A stretch of DNA of 20,345 bases, from the NCBI GenBank assembly GCA_902478425.1, contig CABSKV010000020.1, positions 1 through 20,345 of the forward strand, in the 5' to 3' direction. This stretch comes from an uncultured Coriobacteriia bacterium (GTDB taxonomy: Bacteria; Actinomycetota; Coriobacteriia; Coriobacteriales; QAMH01). Position 1 is the stretch's first letter, and every line of letters begins with the position of its first letter. Of this stretch, positions 1-8,335 are shown in pieces. A program made the translations under genes and the position numbers. The notes under the pieces are model-generated. The model did not search any database. It saw only the letters and a program-made list of their open reading frames with translations, and was not told where the DNA came from.

Positions 1-580
1 CGAAGTCGGTCGCGACGACCGAGAGGTAACCGCCGACCATCGTGTACAGGAATACGATGATGGCGCCGAAGACCATCATGAGGGAGTAGTCCATGCCGAA
101 CAGCGTGTTGAAGAGCTTGCCGCAGGTGACGAAGCAGCTGCCCGTGTAGACGCAGAAGAAGATGAGGATGATGACGGCGGCGACGGTGCTCACGATGTTC
201 TTGTCATCGTGGAAGCGGTTGGAGTAGAAGCCGGGTAGCGTGATCGAGTCGCCGGCCTTCTCGGAGTAACGGCGCAGGCGCTTGGCGACGAGCAGCCAGT
301 TGAAGTAGGTGCCGAGTGCCAGGCCGATGCACGTCCAGCCGGCATCGGCGGCGCCGGTGAAGTAGGCCAGACCCGGCAGGCCCATGAGCAGGTAGCCGGA
401 CATATCGGATGCCTCGGCTGAGAGCGCCGTGAACCAGGGGCCGACCTTGCGTCCGCCGAGGAAGTACTCGGAGGAGGACTTGTTCGAGCGTCTGGCGTAC
501 GAAAAACCGATGATGAGCACCACCATGAAGTAGATCAGGATGGCGATAATGACTGCGTAGTCTCCCGTGTTCAAATCCAT
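1..580 (-). CDS. putP: Sodium/proline symporter PutP, 5' part only (3' end outside window)
   Basis: This is an integral-membrane Na+-coupled proline uptake carrier of the SSS family. Only the first 193 codons are inside the window; the frame runs off the left edge without a stop. The protein opens with a hydrophobic helix (about residues 9-26), then YFLGGRKVGP (39-48), then the family's sodium-site helix ASDMSGYLLMGLPG (57-70). Asp59 and Ser61 match Asp55 and Ser57 of E. coli PutP from memory of that family. ITLPGFYSNRF and a further helix follow. The ATG at 578-580 is preceded on the minus strand by GAGAGG about 11 nt upstream, which is a somewhat long spacing. The gene diverges from argH. 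Another SSS substrate cannot be excluded, but the match to PutP is close throughout. Confidence 0.9.
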   Translation of the reverse strand, partial: MDLNTGDYAVIIAILIYFMVVLIIGFSYARRSNKSSSEYFLGGRKVGPWFTALSAEASDMSGYLLMGLPGLAYFTGAADAGWTCIGLALGTYFNWLLVAKRLRRYSEKAGDSITLPGFYSNRFHDDKNIVSTVAAVIILIFFCVYTGSCFVTCGKLFNTLFGMDYSLMMVFGAIIVFLYTMVGGYLSVVATDF

Positions 581-621
581 TTTCGTGAAAACCTCTCGTT
601 CATAGAGCCTAGTGGCGCACT

Positions 622-650
622 ATTATAACTTTAGTACGGTAAAGTAAAAG
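622..650 (-). promoter_or_regulatory. Promoter for putP (minus strand)
   Basis: Read on the minus strand, 627-622 is a perfect TATAAT. About 16-17 nt upstream lies only a weak -35 (TTTTAC/CTTTTA, 650-644). The stretch 621-656 is strikingly AT-rich compared with the neighbouring genes. The start would fall about 35 nt before the putP ATG. The rest of the 581-763 intergenic region holds the argH control region. Confidence 0.5.
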
Positions 651-763
651 CTTTTTTCCGGCGAGGAGCGGCTAGGCGGGACGTTTGTGCCTGTTGCCCG
701 TCACCCGCGCATCTTTTGATATATTGTCTGTTCGACCACGACAATGACGGCATGGAGTTCACA

Positions 764-2200
764 ATGCATGAGACATCATCGACAGACGAGGGCACGCACG
801 CGAGCGAGGCGCTCTGGGGAGGCCGCTTCGAGGATTCGCCCACCGAGTTCACGCAGGCGTTTGGCGCGTCGCTGCCCGTCGACAAGCGCATGTGGGAGTC
901 CGATATCGAGGGCTCGAAGGCGCATGCCGCGATGCTCGCCCGTCAGGGCGTGATTTCGAACGAGGACGCCGAGGCCATTCGCACGGGCCTCGATGCCATC
1001 GCCACCCAGATCGAGGAGGGCGACTTCGAATTCGACATCGATGACGAGGACATCCACATGTCCATCGAACGCAACCTGACCGAGGCCATCGGTGCGGCAG
1101 GTGGTCGCCTGCATACAGGCCGCAGCCGCAACGACCAGGTCGCGACCGATGCGCGCCATCATGCCAAGAAGCTGAGCGATGGGCTCGCGCACCAGATGCT
1201 CGATTTGCGCGGTGCCCTGCTCGACATGGCGCAGGAGCACTTCGGCGTCGTCATGCCCGGCTACACGCATATGCAAAAGGCCCAGCCCGTGCTCTTCTCG
1301 CATCACATGCTCGCGTACTACTGGATGTTCACGCGCGATTTCGAGCGTCTGCGTGCGGCCCATGCGGCTGCCGACGTGTTGCCCTTGGGTAGCGCCGCGC
1401 TTGCCGGCACGACGTATCCGCTCGATCGCCATTTCGTGGCCGACGAGCTCGGTTTCGCAAACGTCGCCGAGAACAGCATGGACGCGGTGAGCGACCGTGA
1501 TTTCCTCCTCGACCTCTCCTACGCGTGTGCGGTCGCGATGATGCACCTGTCGCGCCTATGCGAGGAGCTCATCTACTGGTCGAGCAACGAATTCGGCTTC
1601 ATTCGCCTGTCGGATGCGTATTCCACGGGCTCGTCAATCATGCCCCAGAAGAAGAACCCCGATTTCGCCGAGCTCATTCGCGGCAAGACCGGCCGTGTGT
1701 ACGGCGACCTCATGGCATTGCTCACGACCATGAAGGGACTGCCGCTCGCCTACAACAAGGACATGCAGGAGGACAAGGAGGGCGTCTTCGACGCAGTCGA
1801 CACGCTCGGCAATTCCCTTGTCGTGATGACGGGCATGATTCGCACCATGCAGATAAACGAGGATGCCATGCGTGCCGGTGCGCTCGGTGGCTTCATGGCC
1901 GCCACCGACCTTGCCGATTACCTCGTCGGGACGGGTGTGCCCTTCCGCGAGGCGCATACCATCGTGGGCAAGCTCGTGCTCGAATGCGAGAAGCAGGGAA
2001 AGACGCTGCAGGACCTGAGCGCCGAGGAGCTAGCGCGCGTCGACGAGCACTTCGATACCGATGCGCTCGACGCAGTCGACATCGATAAGGTCGTCGAGCG
2101 TCGCACGACCTATGGGGCGACCGGACACGAGGCGGTCAAGGTCCAGCTCGAGCATGCGCGCGAGAGCCTTGCGGCCGACACGCGCGCGATGGCGGACTAG
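764..2200 (+). CDS. argH: Argininosuccinate lyase
   Basis: ArgH splits argininosuccinate into arginine and fumarate, the last step of arginine synthesis, in the cytosol. It belongs to the fumarase/aspartase superfamily. The signature GSSIMPQKKNPD (residues 289-300) carries the flexible catalytic loop. Other family stretches are WGGRF near the N-terminus, HTGRSRNDQVATD, and GYTHMQKAQP. I place the start at the ATG at 764 because GGAG at 754-757 lies 6 nt before it. The upstream in-frame TTG (716) and ATG (752) have no ribosome-binding site. The resulting 478 residues are usual for the family. A weak promoter (TTGCCC 694-699, TGATAT 717-722, 17 nt apart) may drive it. The stop lies 3 nt before the U32 gene, so the two are probably cotranscribed. 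Confidence 0.96.
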   Translation: MHETSSTDEGTHASEALWGGRFEDSPTEFTQAFGASLPVDKRMWESDIEGSKAHAAMLARQGVISNEDAEAIRTGLDAIATQIEEGDFEFDIDDEDIHMSIERNLTEAIGAAGGRLHTGRSRNDQVATDARHHAKKLSDGLAHQMLDLRGALLDMAQEHFGVVMPGYTHMQKAQPVLFSHHMLAYYWMFTRDFERLRAAHAAADVLPLGSAALAGTTYPLDRHFVADELGFANVAENSMDAVSDRDFLLDLSYACAVAMMHLSRLCEELIYWSSNEFGFIRLSDAYSTGSSIMPQKKNPDFAELIRGKTGRVYGDLMALLTTMKGLPLAYNKDMQEDKEGVFDAVDTLGNSLVVMTGMIRTMQINEDAMRAGALGGFMAATDLADYLVGTGVPFREAHTIVGKLVLECEKQGKTLQDLSAEELARVDEHFDTDALDAVDIDKVVERRTTYGATGHEAVKVQLEHARESLAADTRAMAD

Positions 2201-2203
2201 GCG

Positions 2204-4360
2204 ATGAGAAAGCCGGAACTGCTCGCGCCTGCGGGCAACCGCGAGGCGTTCGAGGCGGCGCTCGCCGCCGGTGCCGATGCCATCTATCTGGGCGCCGGTT
2301 CCTTCAACGCCCGTCGCAATGCCGATAACTTCGCCATCGACGATGTGCGCGCGGCTTGCCGTGATGCGCATCTGCGCGATGCGCGCGTCTATCTCACGGC
2401 CAACACGCTCGTCTTTCCCGGCGAGATGGACGATGCGCTTGCGATGGTCGCCTCCGCTGCCGAAGCGGGTGTCGATGCGGCCATCGTGCAGGATGTCGGT
2501 CTCATGTCCGTGTTGCGTCGCGAGCTGCCCGAGCTCGAACTGCATGCGTCCACCCAGCTCAACGTGCGCGGCAAACGTGGCATCGAACTCGCCTCGCGCC
2601 TGGGTTGCTCGCGCGTCACGCTCGCTCGCGAGCTTTCCATCGAGAAGATCGCCGAACTCGCCCAGTTCGGTGTCGATCTGGAAGTCTTCGTGCATGGCGC
2701 GCTTTGCATCTGCCAATCGGGGCAGTGCCTGCTTTCCTCGCTCATCGGCGGACGCAGCGCCAATCGAGGCTTGTGCGCCCAGCCATGCCGCCTGCCTTAC
2801 AAGCTCGTCGATGAAGACGGCAAGAAGCTCGCGCAGGAGGGGCAATACCTGCTGAGTCCGCGCGATTTGTGCGGTATCGAGATGATCGACCAGCTCATCG
2901 GGGCCGATGTCGCCTCCCTCAAGATCGAGGGCCGCATGAAATCGCCCGAATACGTCTCGACGGTCACGTCCGTATACCGCGAGGCCATTGACCGGGCGTG
3001 GGAGGATGTCGCCTCCTATGAGGTCGCATCCGATGCCGAGGGCGTTTTGGCCGAGGCGTTCAACCGCGGGTTCACCCAGGGTTATCTGGCGGGTGAGCGC
3101 GGAAACGACATGATGGGCTACAAGCGTCCCAACAACCGCGGTGTCGCCGTCGGGCGCGTCACGGGATATTCCGCCGGCAAGGTGAAGCTTTCCGCGAGCG
3201 CCGATATCGCCGTGGGCGACTTGCTGGAGTTCTGGACTTCGAAGGGTCGCGTTACCTATACCGTCGAGGCATCCGATACACTCAAGGGCTCCACGAAGTA
3301 CATGGGCGTGCGCGAGCCGGTATCGGTGGGTGACCGCGTGTTTCGCGTGCGCTCGGCCCAGCTCGCCGCCGATGCGCAGGAGCGTACCGAGGCGGGGATG
3401 AAGATTCCGGTTTCGATCGACGTGCACATGAAGAGGGGAGAGCCCCTCGAAATCACCGTGCGTGACGGCGCTGGTCACGAGGCTCGCGCAATGGGCCCTA
3501 TCATCGAGGAAGCTCGCACCAAGGCCATCACGCGCGAGGATGTCATCGATCATGTGGGGAGGCTTGGCGCAACGCCTTTCACGTGCGAAGACTGGACTGT
3601 CGAGCTCGATGACGGTGTGGGTATCGGCTTTTCGACGTTGCACAAGACGCGCTCCGCCGCACTCGATGCCTTCGAGGACGTCCTGCTTGCGGCGCATGCG
3701 CACGCATCCTCGCAAGACGATGCCGTTGACATCAGCCGTGTGACGGATCTATCCGACATGGCGCCATTCGCGACCGTCATCGATTTCGAAGACACGGATA
3801 TCGCCTGCACGCTCGAGCAGTTCGAGCCGGGCTGTTCCATTGGGCCGCGCATGTACGCCACCAACATCGAGGCGATTCGCACCTGGGCAGCACTCGGCGC
3901 GAGTTTTATCTGGCTTTCGCCCGAGCTCACGCTGCATCAGATGAAGCTGCTCGCTGACGAGTCGCCGCTTCCCCTGGGAGTGATCGCCATCGGGCGCCAG
4001 GAGCTCATGGTGAGCGATCACTGCTTCCTCATGGCAGAAGGCCCCTGCGATGAGCGTTGCGGCACCTGCAAGCGTCGAAGTGCGTCGCGATTCCTGGAGG
4101 ATCGAAAAGGGTATCGCTTCCCGGTGACCACGGATGTGCATGGATGCGGTCACATCTACAACGCCGTGCAGCTCGATGTCGCCCATGCGATTGGCGACAT
4201 GCTCCGTGCGGGCATACGCGGCTTTGCCGTCGATGCCACGCTCATGAGCAAGGGCGAGGCGGAAGCTGCGCTCAACCGCGTGCGCAGTGGCATCAACGGC
4301 ACGAAGATCTCCAAGACTCCCGACACGACCACCGGGCATCTCTTCCGCCCCGTCGAATAG
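2204..4360 (+). CDS. Large peptidase-U32-family protein, RlhA-like (likely tRNA/rRNA hydroxylation factor)
   Basis: The protein has 718 residues. Its N-terminal half is a U32 TIM-barrel: ELLAPAGN at 5-12, HASTQLNV at 114-121, and the PROSITE-type U32 signature running from Glu160 through Cys168 and Cys175 to Ser178. GGRSANRGLCAQPCRLPY follows (182-199). Cys168, Cys175, Cys191 and Cys223 resemble the Fe-S ligands known in U32 relatives such as UbiU. The C-terminal half has an extra domain and a late Cys cluster (CDERCGTC) as in long Gram-positive members. Although named peptidases, characterised relatives RlhA and TrhP hydroxylate a 23S rRNA cytidine and tRNA uridine respectively. An RNA-modification role is therefore inferred here; the exact substrate is not. 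It follows argH by 3 nt. Confidence 0.8.
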   Translation: MRKPELLAPAGNREAFEAALAAGADAIYLGAGSFNARRNADNFAIDDVRAACRDAHLRDARVYLTANTLVFPGEMDDALAMVASAAEAGVDAAIVQDVGLMSVLRRELPELELHASTQLNVRGKRGIELASRLGCSRVTLARELSIEKIAELAQFGVDLEVFVHGALCICQSGQCLLSSLIGGRSANRGLCAQPCRLPYKLVDEDGKKLAQEGQYLLSPRDLCGIEMIDQLIGADVASLKIEGRMKSPEYVSTVTSVYREAIDRAWEDVASYEVASDAEGVLAEAFNRGFTQGYLAGERGNDMMGYKRPNNRGVAVGRVTGYSAGKVKLSASADIAVGDLLEFWTSKGRVTYTVEASDTLKGSTKYMGVREPVSVGDRVFRVRSAQLAADAQERTEAGMKIPVSIDVHMKRGEPLEITVRDGAGHEARAMGPIIEEARTKAITREDVIDHVGRLGATPFTCEDWTVELDDGVGIGFSTLHKTRSAALDAFEDVLLAAHAHASSQDDAVDISRVTDLSDMAPFATVIDFEDTDIACTLEQFEPGCSIGPRMYATNIEAIRTWAALGASFIWLSPELTLHQMKLLADESPLPLGVIAIGRQELMVSDHCFLMAEGPCDERCGTCKRRSASRFLEDRKGYRFPVTTDVHGCGHIYNAVQLDVAHAIGDMLRAGIRGFAVDATLMSKGEAEAALNRVRSGINGTKISKTPDTTTGHLFRPVE

Positions 4361-4390
4361 GCCACGTGCCGGGATTGTTGAAGGTCCATC

Positions 4391-4399
4391 TGCTAAGAT
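4391..4399 (+). promoter_or_regulatory. Extended -10 promoter for tyrS
   Basis: TGCTAAGAT combines a TGN extension with a TAAGAT hexamer and lies 43-51 nt before the preferred tyrS start. No convincing -35 is present, which is typical of extended -10 promoters. Confidence 0.5.
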
Positions 4400-4441
4400 A
4401 GCGGACTTGAACGGCAAAGACGTTTCGTGAAAGGCAAGACC

Positions 4442-5656
4442 GTGCTCTCAAGCGAAGAACAACTCCACATCATCCAGTCGGGCGTTTCGGGCATCACGCC
4501 GCTCGAGGCCATGAAGAAGAAACTCGACCGTGGCACGCCGCTCAACATCAAACTCGGCGTTGATCCTACAAGCCCCGACCTGCACATCGGTCATGCCGTT
4601 CCCCTGCGCAAGCTGCGTCAGTTCCAGGACCTTGGCCACGAGGTCACGCTCATCATCGGTGATGGCACGGCGATGATTGGCGATCCGTCGGGTCGCAACT
4701 CGACGCGCCCGCAGCTCACTGCCGAGCAGATTGACGAGAACGCCCGTACTTACATGGACCAGGCGATGAAGGTACTCGATCCCGAGAAGACCAAGGTCGT
4801 GCACAATCGCGACTGGATCTTCGACCTCGACTTGGCCGGCCTGCTCGGGTTGCTCTCCAACTTCACGGTCGCGCGCATCCTCGAGCGTGACGATTTCTCG
4901 AACCGCTATCACAACCAGCAGCCCATCGCCATGCACGAGTTCATCTACCCCATCATGCAGGCGTACGATTCGGTCGTCATCAATGCCGATGTCGAGCTTG
5001 GCGGCAATGACCAGCTCTTCAATTTGCTTGCCGGTCGCGAGCTCATGGAGAAGAAGGGCATGGAGCCTCAGGTGTGCCTGACGCTGCCGCTGCTCGAGGG
5101 TCTCGATGGCGTGCGCAAGATGTCGAAGTCCTATGGCAACTACGTCGGCCTCACCGACGAGCCGGCAGATATGTTCGGCAAGATCATGAGCATCCCCGAC
5201 GAGCTCATGCCCAAGTACTATCGTCTGGCAACGGCGCTTCCCGTTTCCGAGATAGACGAGATTGACGCTGCCCTTGCGACAGGCGAGCTCGATCCCAACA
5301 AGACGAAGCGTCGTCTTGCGCGCGAGATTATCCAGATCTATCACGGCGAGCAGGCTGCGGCTGATGCCGAAGAGCAGTTCGACCGCGTCTTCAAGGCGCA
5401 TGGCGCACCCGATGATATCGAGGTCTTCGATATCGAGCTCGAGGAAGACCCCGAAAAGGGCGGCGTCTATCTGCCCAAGCTGCTCGCCGACCTCAAGCTC
5501 GTCGCCTCGGGTGGCGAGGGCCGCCGCATGATCGACCAGGGTGGCGTGAAGATCAACGGTCAAGCCGTCGAGAAGGGCGCGTACCATATGCCCGCTTCCG
5601 AGCTGGCCGGCGCCACGTTGCAAGTCGGCAAGCGCAAGTGGGCTAAGCTCGCATAG
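4442..5656 (+). CDS. tyrS: Tyrosyl-tRNA synthetase
   Basis: This class I aminoacyl-tRNA synthetase charges tRNA-Tyr in the cytosol. The HIGH motif (DLHIGHAVPL, HIGH at 48-51) and a canonical KMSKS (226-230, KMSKSYGN) place it in the TyrZ-type branch rather than the E. coli TyrS branch, whose KMSKS loop is degenerate. GGNDQ forms part of the tyrosine pocket. A C-terminal S4 RNA-binding domain occupies roughly the last 60 residues (DLKLVASGGEGRRMI onward). I prefer the GTG at 4442, which has AAAGG at 4430-4434 seven nt upstream. The in-frame GTG at 4427 would add five residues but lacks a ribosome-binding site. The 66-81 nt leader is too short for a T-box riboswitch. Confidence 0.95.
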   Translation: MLSSEEQLHIIQSGVSGITPLEAMKKKLDRGTPLNIKLGVDPTSPDLHIGHAVPLRKLRQFQDLGHEVTLIIGDGTAMIGDPSGRNSTRPQLTAEQIDENARTYMDQAMKVLDPEKTKVVHNRDWIFDLDLAGLLGLLSNFTVARILERDDFSNRYHNQQPIAMHEFIYPIMQAYDSVVINADVELGGNDQLFNLLAGRELMEKKGMEPQVCLTLPLLEGLDGVRKMSKSYGNYVGLTDEPADMFGKIMSIPDELMPKYYRLATALPVSEIDEIDAALATGELDPNKTKRRLAREIIQIYHGEQAAADAEEQFDRVFKAHGAPDDIEVFDIELEEDPEKGGVYLPKLLADLKLVASGGEGRRMIDQGGVKINGQAVEKGAYHMPASELAGATLQVGKRKWAKLA

Positions 5657-5661
5657 GGTGC

Positions 5662-5667
5662 TATACT
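5662..5667 (+). promoter_or_regulatory. -10 element of the tRNA-Pro promoter
   Basis: TATACT preceded directly by TGC (an extended -10) lies 12 nt before the mature tRNA 5' end and just after the tyrS stop. No clear -35 is seen. Confidence 0.5.
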
Positions 5668-5679
5668 TCATCCTCGCGT

Positions 5680-5756
<77 letters not shown>

Positions 5757-5783
5757 ACCTTTCCAGATCATAGAGGTGCGGTC

Positions 5784-6689
5784 ATGGACGAGATACTCCT
5801 CGGTTCCCATGTGGGAATGTCGGGCAAGGACATGTTCCTCGGCTCCGTGAAGGAAGCCGAGAGCTATGGTGCCAACGCCCTCATGGTCTATACCGGGGCT
5901 CCGCAGAACACGCGGCGCAAGCCCCTCTCCGAACTCAACATCGACGCCGGTTTGGATTACGCGAAACAGGCGGGGATACGCGAGGTCGTCGTCCACGCCC
6001 CCTACATCATTAACCTCGCCAATTCGGTGAAGGCCGACATTTTCGAGTTGGGCGTGGAGTTTCTTGCCATGGACTTGCAGCGTGCCGCCGCGCTTGGTGC
6101 CAAGTCACTGGTGCTGCATCCCGGCTCGCATGTGGGTGCAGGTGCCGAAACCGGTATCGGCAAGCTAGTCGAAGGACTTGACCACGTCTTGGAGCAGGAC
6201 GAGAGCGGCGTGTTCGTCGCACTCGAGACGATGGCGGGCAAGGGTGGCGAAGTCGGTCGTGACTTCGAGGAGATAGCCGCGATTTACGAGCGCGTGAAAA
6301 GACCCGAGCGCTTGCGCGTGTGCTTCGACACCTGTCATGTCAACGATGCGGGCTATGACCTCGTCGAGGACTACGAGGGCGTGCTCTCGGATTTCGACGG
6401 GAAGATTGGGCTCGACCAGATAGCCGTCATCCACGTGAACGATAGCCTGAATCCGCGTGGCTCTCACAAAGATCGTCATGCGAACATTGGCGAGGGCACC
6501 ATCGGGCTAGAGACCCTGCACAGAATCGTCCACGACGAGCGCTTTGCGTACGTACCGAAGATACTCGAGACGCCGTGGCGTTGCGAGGAGGGCTCGACGA
6601 AGAAGACGCTGCCGCCCTATAAGGAGGAGATCGCGCTGCTGCGAGGTGAGTGCGCAAGCGAGGAGGCTTGCCTGATCGCCTGCTCGTGA
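5784..6689 (+). CDS. nfo: Endonuclease IV (AP endonuclease)
   Basis: This enzyme cuts DNA 5' to abasic sites in base-excision repair and uses three metal ions. All nine metal ligands of the E. coli enzyme have counterparts here: His71, His112, Glu148, Asp182, His185, His217, Asp230, His232 and Glu262. The motifs VLHPGSHVG, CFDTCHVNDAGYD, HVNDS and DRHANIGEGTIG are diagnostic for AP endonuclease family 2. The ATG at 5784 has AGAGGTG at 5772-5778, five nt upstream. The reading frame is open further upstream, but only through the tRNA gene. The length of 301 residues is slightly above E. coli Nfo because of a short C-terminal tail ending LIACS. Confidence 0.96.
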   Translation: MDEILLGSHVGMSGKDMFLGSVKEAESYGANALMVYTGAPQNTRRKPLSELNIDAGLDYAKQAGIREVVVHAPYIINLANSVKADIFELGVEFLAMDLQRAAALGAKSLVLHPGSHVGAGAETGIGKLVEGLDHVLEQDESGVFVALETMAGKGGEVGRDFEEIAAIYERVKRPERLRVCFDTCHVNDAGYDLVEDYEGVLSDFDGKIGLDQIAVIHVNDSLNPRGSHKDRHANIGEGTIGLETLHRIVHDERFAYVPKILETPWRCEEGSTKKTLPPYKEEIALLRGECASEEACLIACS

Positions 6690-6727
6690 CGATAATGGCA
6701 AAAAGGGAAGAGTCATGGGAGGTGCTC

Positions 6728-7207
6728 ATGGGATCTTACGAGAACGAAGCCGCTATGGTAGAGGCGGGAACGGCCACACGCGGGCATACGATGCGCATGT
6801 ACTTCGAAGAAGTCGACGCAGAGCTTACCGACGAGACGTCACATCTCAAGCACAGGCCTGACTACTCCAGGAGCTTGCTCGCGCCGGAGAATGATGACAT
6901 CTACCGCGAATTCTGCCGATACGTGGACATGGAGGAGCCTCGCTTCTTCGACAAGGTGGAAGACCCCATCAGCGTGGAGGGACACACGGCGGCCGATGTG
7001 TATCTGGCGATGATTTCCCATAATGACCGCATCGTCGCCATCGATGGCGCCGCCGTCTACGCCATGCTCGCCAACCTGCGCAAGAACCCCAAGTTGTATT
7101 CGAAGGTCCTGGACTTTAGGCCGACTTGCTATCAGAGCGGCTGCGGCATGAAGGACGCTGCGTTCGATGCGGGGTATTACGGCGAGCGCAGATTTCCGAA
7201 GGCCTAA
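6728..7207 (+). CDS. Unrecognised 159-residue protein
   Basis: I do not recognise a family. The ATG at 6728 is chosen because GGAGG (6718-6722) lies five nt upstream; the in-frame ATG at 6695 has none. The predicted protein is soluble, acidic in its N-terminal two thirds, and lacks a signal peptide or membrane segment. A C-terminal CYQSGCGMKD contains two closely spaced cysteines (CxxxC) that might bind metal or be redox-active. A basic RRFPKA tail follows. Codon use with G/C at third positions matches the neighbours, so it is very probably a real gene. It starts 38 nt after nfo and may share its transcript. Nothing in the context fixes a role. Confidence 0.75.
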   Translation: MGSYENEAAMVEAGTATRGHTMRMYFEEVDAELTDETSHLKHRPDYSRSLLAPENDDIYREFCRYVDMEEPRFFDKVEDPISVEGHTAADVYLAMISHNDRIVAIDGAAVYAMLANLRKNPKLYSKVLDFRPTCYQSGCGMKDAAFDAGYYGERRFPKA

Positions 7208-7336
7208 GCGTATCGCGCGGCAGCTCGTGCAGATATAAAGCTCGTTTCAGTTTCTTCCGGAAGATATTTGATGCGAGCGGTGTTAAGTATCTGCAAACTT
7301 TTCCGAGCTTTATCCTGCGGCCTGAACCTATTGGGG
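7208..7336. other. Gene-free stretch with interlocking inverted repeats before tRNA-Gly
   Basis: The stretch is AT-richer than its flanks. ATAAAGCTCG (7235-7244) has an exact reverse complement CGAGCTTTAT at 7304-7313. The adjoining GCAGAT (7229-7234) is matched by ATCTGC at 7289-7294. The pairings cross, so they would form either a pseudoknot or alternative hairpins. A perfect 12-nt palindrome TCTTCCGGAAGA lies between at 7253-7264. No coding sequence is convincing. It could be a small RNA, a 3' leader structure or an operator; this is unproven. Confidence 0.3.
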
Positions 7337-7342
7337 TATAAT
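7337..7342 (+). promoter_or_regulatory. -10 element of the tRNA-Gly promoter
   Basis: A perfect TATAAT lies 11 nt before the tRNA 5' end. The region 17 nt upstream does not resemble TTGACA. Confidence 0.6.
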
Positions 7343-7353
7343 CCATCACCATT

Positions 7354-7427
7354 GCGGGCGTAGTTCATCGGTAGAACCTGAGCCTTCCAAGCTCATGAGG
7401 TGGGTTCGACTCCCATCGCCCGCTCCA
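7354..7427 (+). tRNA. tRNA-Gly (anticodon TCC)
   Basis: The gene is a 74-nt cloverleaf with acceptor arms GCGGGCG and CGCCCGC, discriminator T and an encoded CCA. The anticodon stem is TGAGC/GCTCA around loop CTTCCAA, giving TCC at 7386-7388. The T-arm is GTGGG TTCGACT CCCAT. It reads GGA and GGG. Confidence 0.98.
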
Positions 7428-7437
7428 GACACCTGCC

Positions 7438-7467
7438 AACGGGCACCGTGTGGTGCCCGTTGTCATT
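7438..7467 (+). terminator. Probable terminator hairpin after tRNA-Gly
   Basis: AACGGGCACC (7438-7447) and GGTGCCCGTT (7452-7461) form a perfect 10-bp stem with loop GTGT, starting 10 nt after the tRNA. The following tract (GTCATTT) is only moderately T-rich, so termination may be partial, and the next gene starts 18 nt beyond this feature. Confidence 0.55.
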
Positions 7468-7484
7468 TGGGAAAGAGGCCCACC

Positions 7485-8327
7485 ATGAAGCGCATCGTAA
7501 GCATCCAAGACATCTCCTGCGTCGGGAAGTGCTCCCTGACCGTCGCATTACCCATCATCTCGGCCATGGGCGTCGAATGTGGCATCCTTCCGACTGCCGT
7601 GCTTTCGGTGCATACCGCCTTCAAGAGCTTCACCTTCGACGACCTGACTGATCAGATCGACCCCATCTCCAAGAGCTGGATCGATAATGATATCGATTTC
7701 GATGCCATCTATACGGGCTACCTCGGCTCCTTTGAGCAGCTCGAGCTCGTGAGCCGCTTCTTCGATGAGCACAAGGATGACGGCACGCTCATCTTCGTCG
7801 ATCCGGCGATGGCTGATAACGGCATGCTCTACAAGGGCTTCACCCCCGAGTTTGCCCGTGCGATGGGCACGGTCGTCTGCTCCAAGGCCGACATCATCGA
7901 TCCCAACATCACCGAGGCCGCCTTCATGCTCGGTGCCGAGTACAAGGAGGATGGCTTCTACGACGAGGACTACGTGCGCGAGCTTCTCCAGGGCCTCGTC
8001 GCGCTTGGTCCCAAGAAGGCGGTTCTCACGGGCGTGAGCCTCGAGCCGGGAAGCTGTGGCGTCTATGGACTTGATGGCCAGACCGGTGAGTACTTCTCCT
8101 ACTTCAACGAGCTCGTCGACGCACGTTTTCATGGCACGGGCGATGTGTTTTCCTCGACGGCAGTCGGCGCGCTGATGAATAACTTCGAGCTTGACGAGGC
8201 ACTTGCCGTGGCAGCCGACTATACGGTCGCAGCCATCAAGGCGACCATCAGCCAACCCGACCACAACTGGTACGGCGTCGATTTCGAGACCGAGATCCCC
8301 TATCTGCTCAAGCTCATCGGCAAGTAG
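7485..8327 (+). CDS. Pyridoxamine/pyridoxal kinase (PdxY-type, ribokinase superfamily)
   Basis: This kinase phosphorylates pyridoxal or pyridoxamine with ATP in vitamin B6 salvage. The N-terminal IVSIQDISCVGKCSLTVALP (residues 4-23) is typical of the PdxY-like enzymes seen in Clostridia and Coriobacteria. Asn/Thr/Glu in DPNITEA and the C-terminal FHGTGDVFSS are the nucleotide-binding and anion-hole elements; the Asp of GTGD is the expected catalytic base. The ATG at 7485 has AAAGAGG at 7472-7478, six nt upstream. It gives 280 residues, normal for the family. The gene lies downstream of the tRNA-Gly hairpin and converges on the adhesin gene with only 8 bp between stops and no visible terminator. 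Substrate preference (pyridoxal, pyridoxamine or HMP) is not certain. Confidence 0.88.
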   Translation: MKRIVSIQDISCVGKCSLTVALPIISAMGVECGILPTAVLSVHTAFKSFTFDDLTDQIDPISKSWIDNDIDFDAIYTGYLGSFEQLELVSRFFDEHKDDGTLIFVDPAMADNGMLYKGFTPEFARAMGTVVCSKADIIDPNITEAAFMLGAEYKEDGFYDEDYVRELLQGLVALGPKKAVLTGVSLEPGSCGVYGLDGQTGEYFSYFNELVDARFHGTGDVFSSTAVGALMNNFELDEALAVAADYTVAAIKATISQPDHNWYGVDFETEIPYLLKLIGK

Positions 8328-8335
8328 GGCATCAT

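Noticed and set aside
716..763. Upstream TTG start for argH
   Set aside because: It falls in the likely -10 region and has no ribosome-binding site, while the ATG at 764 has GGAG at good spacing.
2030..3715. 561-codon open frame on the minus strand
   Set aside because: It lies opposite argH and the U32 gene and arises from their GC-biased codons; its product is low in recognisable motifs.
4361..4441. T-box riboswitch before tyrS
   Set aside because: The gap is far too short and lacks a specifier stem or T-box sequence.
4448..5671. 407-codon open frame on the minus strand
   Set aside because: It mirrors tyrS almost exactly and shows no family motif.
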